DNA from: a virus
Direction: 5' to 3' (one strand)
Length of the DNA: 23,721 nucleotides
Virus record (IMG/VR): IMGVR_UViG_3300031637_000014
Location: 1-23,721 of that record
This document shows positions 20,323-23,721 of the stretch, piece after piece (position 1 is the first letter of the stretch; each line of letters begins with the position of its first letter). The notes under the pieces are model-generated. The model was not told the origin of the DNA and searched no databases. It worked only from the letters and a program-made list of their open reading frames with translations. Position numbers and translations under genes: made by a program.

Positions 20323-22164
20323 ATGGATGTAATATTCATAGATTTTGAGACTTATTACGACCAAGAGTACTCACTTAGCAAGATGCAGACTGATGCCTAT
20401 GTGCTAGACGATAGGTTTGAAGCCATCATGGTAAGCATACGGCTGAACGGTAAGACTGTAACCTTGCACGGTACAGAGGAATCCCTACAGTACCAGCTTA
20501 CTAACTTACTAGACTGGTCTAAGTACGTGGTGGTAGCACACAACATGATGTTCGACGGCTTTATCATGGCCCAACGATATGGGATAAACCCACGCATGTG
20601 GCTATGTACTTTGGCACTTACTAGGATGGTTAAGCCGTTTTTACGGTCACACTCCCTGTCTAATATATCTAAGTACTTCGGTTTCCAAGAGAAAGGGCAC
20701 GCAGTACACAACATGAAGGGTGTGCATCGGGCAGACATGAGTGACGCAGATTTTGAGGCGTACAAAGAATACTGCACTAATGACGTAGACCTGTGTGAGA
20801 AAATCTACAACGAGGTAATAGGATTCTGCCCGCTGCTTAGCCAAGTACTTGTAGATATGACCATCCGCATGTTTACAGAGCCTTTGTTCGTAGGTAATAA
20901 ACCTATGATGGCCGACCTACTGGAGAAGGAGATAGCCCGTAAGGAAGGACTAATGACCTTAGCAATGGTGTCGCGGGATGAGATAATGTCCAACGCCAAA
21001 TTTGCTGAAAGGCTGCGGGACTTGGCGGTTACACCGCCGACTAAAGTAAGCCCGCGCACAGGTAAGACTACGTTCGCGTTTGCCAAGACCGACAAAGAAT
21101 TTATGGAGTTGCTGGAGCATCCAGACAGCGAGGTTCAGGCGTTGGTAGGCGCAAGAGTCGGAGCGAAAACTACTATTGCCCAGACTCGCGCTGAGCGGTT
21201 TATAGAAATGACCGACAGAGGCCCGCTTCCTGTGTACTTGCAGTGGTGGGGCGCAAAGACGACTGGTCGCTACTCTGGCGGCAACAAAGTTAATTGGCAG
21301 AACTTACCTGCGCGTGGCTTATCCGCTGGTTTGCGTAATGCGCTAGAAGCACCATCGGGATACACGGTAGTTGTTGGCGATTCGTCTAATATAGAGCTGC
21401 GCACGGTCATGGCTCTGGCTGGACAAGAGGACGCGTTGGAGAAGTTACGTGCTGGCGTAGATATGTACTGCCATTTCGCTAGTACTTTGTATGGGCGAGA
21501 GATAACCAAGGCCGACAAGCTAGAACGGTTCTTAGGCAAGACGGCTATGCTGGGACTACAGTACGGTGCAGGTGCGCCTAGGTTCGCAGAGATGGTTCGC
21601 ATACAAGGAAAGGCTATGGGCGCAGAGCCTATAGAGCTGGAGAAGGCGTACGAAACGGTGGAGCTGTATCGCGGCATATACAGCAGAGTAACCGCCCTGT
21701 GGAGGCATTGCGAGCGTTCTATACTGCCTGATATAGCTACGCGGTGTGACCACTTGCGAGTTGATGTAAACGGCTGGTATGTGACGCAGTACGAGGGGTT
21801 TGGTAGGCCCGGGGAACCCGGAGTTGTTTACCACAACCTGCGTTTCGACTCCGAAAAAGATGAGTATATATACGACCAAGGGCGCGTGATAGGCAAGAAG
21901 ATTTACGGGCCTAAAGTAGTAGAGAATCTGTGCCAGCACGCCTCCATGCAGATCGTTATGTGGCAGACAGCTAGGATACACCAGCGATACCCTGTTAAGT
22001 TGTCTGTGCATGATGAGGCTGTATGTATCGTGCCAGACTCCGAAGTTGCTGACTGCGTAGCGTGGATGGAGGACTGCCTGTCCACTACCCCTGAATGGTG
22101 CAAGGGTAAGATACCCGTAGTGGGCGAAGTAGAAGTAGGTAGGTCTTATGGTGCTGCCAAATGA
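20323..22164 (+). CDS. DNA polymerase, family A, with 3'-5' exonuclease domain
   Basis: 613 residues, the phage replicative polymerase. N-terminal DEDDy exonuclease: Asp7/Glu9 (FIDFET), Asn74/Asp78 (AHNMMFDGF), Tyr150/Asp154 (YCTNDVD). C-terminal polymerase: motif A GDSSNIELR (Asp353, Glu358), motif B RFLGKTAMLGLQYG (Arg402, Lys406, Tyr414), motif C VHDEA (His563, Asp564). All catalytic acids are present. The length is close to the T7-like class and lacks the 5' nuclease of Pol I. AAGGA precedes the ATG and overlaps palindrome copy 14; the stop overlaps the next gene. Presence of proofreading implies faithful replication. Confidence 0.95.
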   Translation: MDVIFIDFETYYDQEYSLSKMQTDAYVLDDRFEAIMVSIRLNGKTVTLHGTEESLQYQLTNLLDWSKYVVVAHNMMFDGFIMAQRYGINPRMWLCTLALTRMVKPFLRSHSLSNISKYFGFQEKGHAVHNMKGVHRADMSDADFEAYKEYCTNDVDLCEKIYNEVIGFCPLLSQVLVDMTIRMFTEPLFVGNKPMMADLLEKEIARKEGLMTLAMVSRDEIMSNAKFAERLRDLAVTPPTKVSPRTGKTTFAFAKTDKEFMELLEHPDSEVQALVGARVGAKTTIAQTRAERFIEMTDRGPLPVYLQWWGAKTTGRYSGGNKVNWQNLPARGLSAGLRNALEAPSGYTVVVGDSSNIELRTVMALAGQEDALEKLRAGVDMYCHFASTLYGREITKADKLERFLGKTAMLGLQYGAGAPRFAEMVRIQGKAMGAEPIELEKAYETVELYRGIYSRVTALWRHCERSILPDIATRCDHLRVDVNGWYVTQYEGFGRPGEPGVVYHNLRFDSEKDEYIYDQGRVIGKKIYGPKVVENLCQHASMQIVMWQTARIHQRYPVKLSVHDEAVCIVPDSEVADCVAWMEDCLSTTPEWCKGKIPVVGEVEVGRSYGAAK

Positions 22165-22772
22165 GCAAACAAGACTACAGAATAAGTTTAGTAGACAAGC
22201 AGTCTTGCGAGAGCATACTTATGAAGTGGCACTACCTAAAAGATATAAGCGTGGGCTTTAAGAGTGGCGTTAACTATGGTCTATTTACAGGCGACAAACT
22301 ATGCGGCGTATGTATATACACAGCGTTGCCAGTGCCAGAACTAGTTAAAGGTATGTACGGACTGGAGCGAAACGACCAAGAAGGGTTCTTTGAGTTGAGT
22401 AGGCTCTGCCTAGAACCAGAGGTACAGAAGGTAGAACACAATCTAGCTAGTTGGTTTGTGAGTAAGACAATTAAAGAGTTGAGAAAAACACACAAGGTCA
22501 GGTCTATTCTTAGTTACGCAGATAACGACCACCACAAGGGTATTGTTTATAGGGCGTGTAACTTTAACTACTATGGGCTAACCGCAAAGAAGAAAGACTT
22601 TTGGGTGTTGCAAGGTGACGGCAGCCATAAGAAACTTTCGAGGGGGAAAACAAAGGGCGTTGCTGGGGAGTGGCGAGACAGGAGCCAAAAACACAGGTTT
22701 GTTATGACGTTTGACAAGACGTTAAATATGCTTTGGGAGTTAACTAAAATAAAGGAACTTGAATATGAGTGA
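22161..22772 (+). CDS. Mom-like DNA modification protein (GNAT-fold)
   Basis: 203 residues. It matches the phage Mu Mom pattern: GVCIYTALPVP (about 49-59), ELSRLCL (78-84), then SYADNDHHKGIVYRACNFNY (118-137) and KHRFV (177-181). Mu Mom converts adenine to N6-carbamoylmethyl-adenine, shielding DNA from many restriction enzymes. A gene here next to DNA polymerase and recombination-type nucleases would fit genome protection. It overlaps the polymerase stop as ATGA and the nuclease start by eight bases. Basic, GNAT-like fold; identification is by pattern memory and the exact chemistry in this phage is unknown. Confidence 0.72.
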   Translation: MSKQDYRISLVDKQSCESILMKWHYLKDISVGFKSGVNYGLFTGDKLCGVCIYTALPVPELVKGMYGLERNDQEGFFELSRLCLEPEVQKVEHNLASWFVSKTIKELRKTHKVRSILSYADNDHHKGIVYRACNFNYYGLTAKKKDFWVLQGDGSHKKLSRGKTKGVAGEWRDRSQKHRFVMTFDKTLNMLWELTKIKELEYE

Positions 22773-23454
22773 CAAGATGGCGCTGTCATACAGCAGACTA
22801 AGTACGTTTGAGAACTGCCCAGCACAATTTGATTACGTCAACGTGTCTAAGTCAGTGAGCATACGCGGCAGTGAGGCGATGGACTACGGGAACCGCGTCC
22901 ATGAAGTATTGGAGAAGCACGGTAAGGGAGAACTAGATGCAGGTGTTATGACTGAGGAAGATACTCTGTCTATTAAGAAGTGGGGCAGCATCGTAGATGT
23001 AATAACATCCCGCCCCGGCGTTAAGTACTTCGAGTACCAGATGGCGATAAACGAGAAACTAGAACCTGTTGGGTGGTTTGACAAAGATGTGTACTTTAGG
23101 TCTATTGCAGACGTATTAGTAGTTGACGGGGACACAGCTTACTGTTTAGATTACAAGACGGGAAAGGTGAGAGAGTCACCAACACAGTTACAGTTTTTTG
23201 CTGCAATAGTGATGTATCACTTTCCAGAGGTTACAACTGTTAAAACGTCATTTATATGGCTACGGTTTAACCAAACGACTAATTCAGAGTATCAGCGCAG
23301 GTATCTAGCGCCATTGTGGGACGCACTCAAGCCAAGGCTTGACGCAGTGCATGACGCTATTGACCTTGGAGTTTTTGACTTTAAGCCTAGTGGCTTATGC
23401 CCATGGTGTCCCGCTCAAGATATATGCCCTAACGCAAGGAAGAAACACAGATGA
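22765..23454 (+). CDS. Cas4/RecB-type PD-(D/E)XK nuclease with probable Fe-S cluster
   Basis: 229 residues. PD-(D/E)XK core: His46 (GNRVHEVLEKH), Asp116 (IADVLVV), Asp129 and Lys131 (CLDYKTGK), and a QLQFFA motif at 141-146. Four Cys, Cys18 (FENCP) plus Cys212, Cys215 and Cys221 (CPWCPAQDIC), match the iron-sulfur arrangement of Cas4 and AddB. Likely a 5'-3' or end-processing exonuclease in replication/recombination. AAGGA precedes the ATG at 22765; the stop overlaps the next ATG. A CRISPR function is not implied, as phages carry such genes alone. Confidence 0.88.
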   Translation: MSDKMALSYSRLSTFENCPAQFDYVNVSKSVSIRGSEAMDYGNRVHEVLEKHGKGELDAGVMTEEDTLSIKKWGSIVDVITSRPGVKYFEYQMAINEKLEPVGWFDKDVYFRSIADVLVVDGDTAYCLDYKTGKVRESPTQLQFFAAIVMYHFPEVTTVKTSFIWLRFNQTTNSEYQRRYLAPLWDALKPRLDAVHDAIDLGVFDFKPSGLCPWCPAQDICPNARKKHR

Positions 23455-23630
23455 CACAGAAGTGGAAGGTAGAAGAAAACATAGCTAGAGCCGCCGCGCA
23501 GGGAGTAGCAGAAAAATTGCGCCCTATAATAGAGGAACGCGATGCAACTATTCTTGCGCTGCGAGAGTTATTGCGAAACGCTTTAGGGTTTAGTGACAAA
23601 GAATTTGAGGAGTACATGGATGAACAATGA
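23451..23630 (+). CDS. Small helical acidic protein (59 aa)
   Basis: Reads MTQKWKVEENIARAAAQGVA, then EKLRPIIEERDATILALREL and a short acidic end (SDKEFEEYMDEQ). The ATG overlaps the nuclease stop (ATGA) and the stop overlaps the next gene. Coiled-coil-like with no catalytic motif. Function unknown; possibly an accessory of the nucleases on each side. Confidence 0.7.
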   Translation: MTQKWKVEENIARAAAQGVAEKLRPIIEERDATILALRELLRNALGFSDKEFEEYMDEQ

Positions 23631-23721
23631 AGCAGATGTTAAAAAAGCTGTGCGTAAAGTACTAGACTCACTACCTAAGTGTTACTACTTCATGCCACCC
23701 GCCAACGGCTATGGTCGTTCG
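23620..23721 (+). CDS. VRR-NUC-like endonuclease, N-terminal part (cut by window edge)
   Basis: 34 residues are visible: MNNEADVKKAVRKVLDSLPK, then CYYFMPPANGYGRS. A helix (VKKAVRKVLDSLP) followed by a strand with YGRS is the opening of the VRR-NUC nuclease family, where the Gly-Arg-Ser loop precedes the catalytic Asp; that residue and the ExK motif lie beyond the window. GAGGAG stands before the ATG. Family members cut branched or flapped DNA in repair and replication. Confidence 0.6.
   Translation, partial: MNNEADVKKAVRKVLDSLPKCYYFMPPANGYGRS

Noticed and set aside
1-23721. tRNA or rRNA genes
   Set aside because: No cloverleaf-like segment with the conserved TTC arm and CCA end was noticed while reading both strands; a dedicated scan was not possible here.

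Overview
The window is part of a tailed double-stranded DNA bacteriophage genome. The evidence is a packaging set (large terminase, probable small terminase, portal, start of a probable scaffold), a family A DNA polymerase with a 3'-5' exonuclease domain, two nuclease-family genes, many tiny overlapping genes and strong Shine-Dalgarno signals. I cannot name host or genus. The polymerase and the large portal resemble those of podovirus-type phages from aquatic hosts, but no tail gene is present to settle morphology.

Layout. Positions 1-5572 read leftward: small terminase candidate, large terminase, a small basic protein, portal, two small genes and a cut-off scaffold-like gene. From 5573 a rightward arm begins. 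It opens with two related Lys/Ala-rich basic proteins and a membrane micro-protein, interrupted by one small leftward Pro/Lys gene (6652-6840). Next, 7140-9175 holds two paralogous genes of unknown function separated by two near-identical terminators and a dense regulatory stretch. A 746-bp AT-rich gap (9176-9921) carries 15 copies of TGTCTA/TAGACA and ends in a sigma-70-like promoter for a double DNA-binding protein. From there to the right end all genes read rightward, mostly with start/stop overlaps: small coiled-coil and basic proteins, a 2OG-Fe(II)-oxygenase-like protein, a DUF3150-like protein, a MoxR-type AAA+ ATPase with a metallopeptidase/VWA partner, small HTH and zinc-ribbon proteins, DNA polymerase, a Mom-like DNA modification protein, a Cas4/RecB-type PD-(D/E)XK nuclease and the start of a VRR-NUC-like nuclease.

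The most striking feature is a perfect 16-bp palindrome, TAATCCCATGGGATTA. It occurs 14 times without a mismatch (plus one variant) between 8289 and 20312 and nowhere else in the window. Most copies sit at gene junctions. Its own TAA is the stop codon of five genes, its ATG is the well-supported start of one, and two copies lie inside genes, in the frame that reads Asn-Pro-Met-Gly-Leu. Two copies bracket a consensus promoter and a third lies below a sister promoter. This looks like a dispersed operator, junction or translation element specific to the rightward arm; its function is not established here.

Inferred logic: the leftward arm makes the packaging machine and procapsid. The rightward arm is the expression, replication and host-takeover arm, in which the TGTCTA array, the TACTATCA motif and the palindromes are probable binding sites for phage regulators. 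The MoxR/VWA/DUF3150 set is a candidate chaperone-like or metal-insertion-like machine, and Mom-like base modification would protect the DNA from host restriction.
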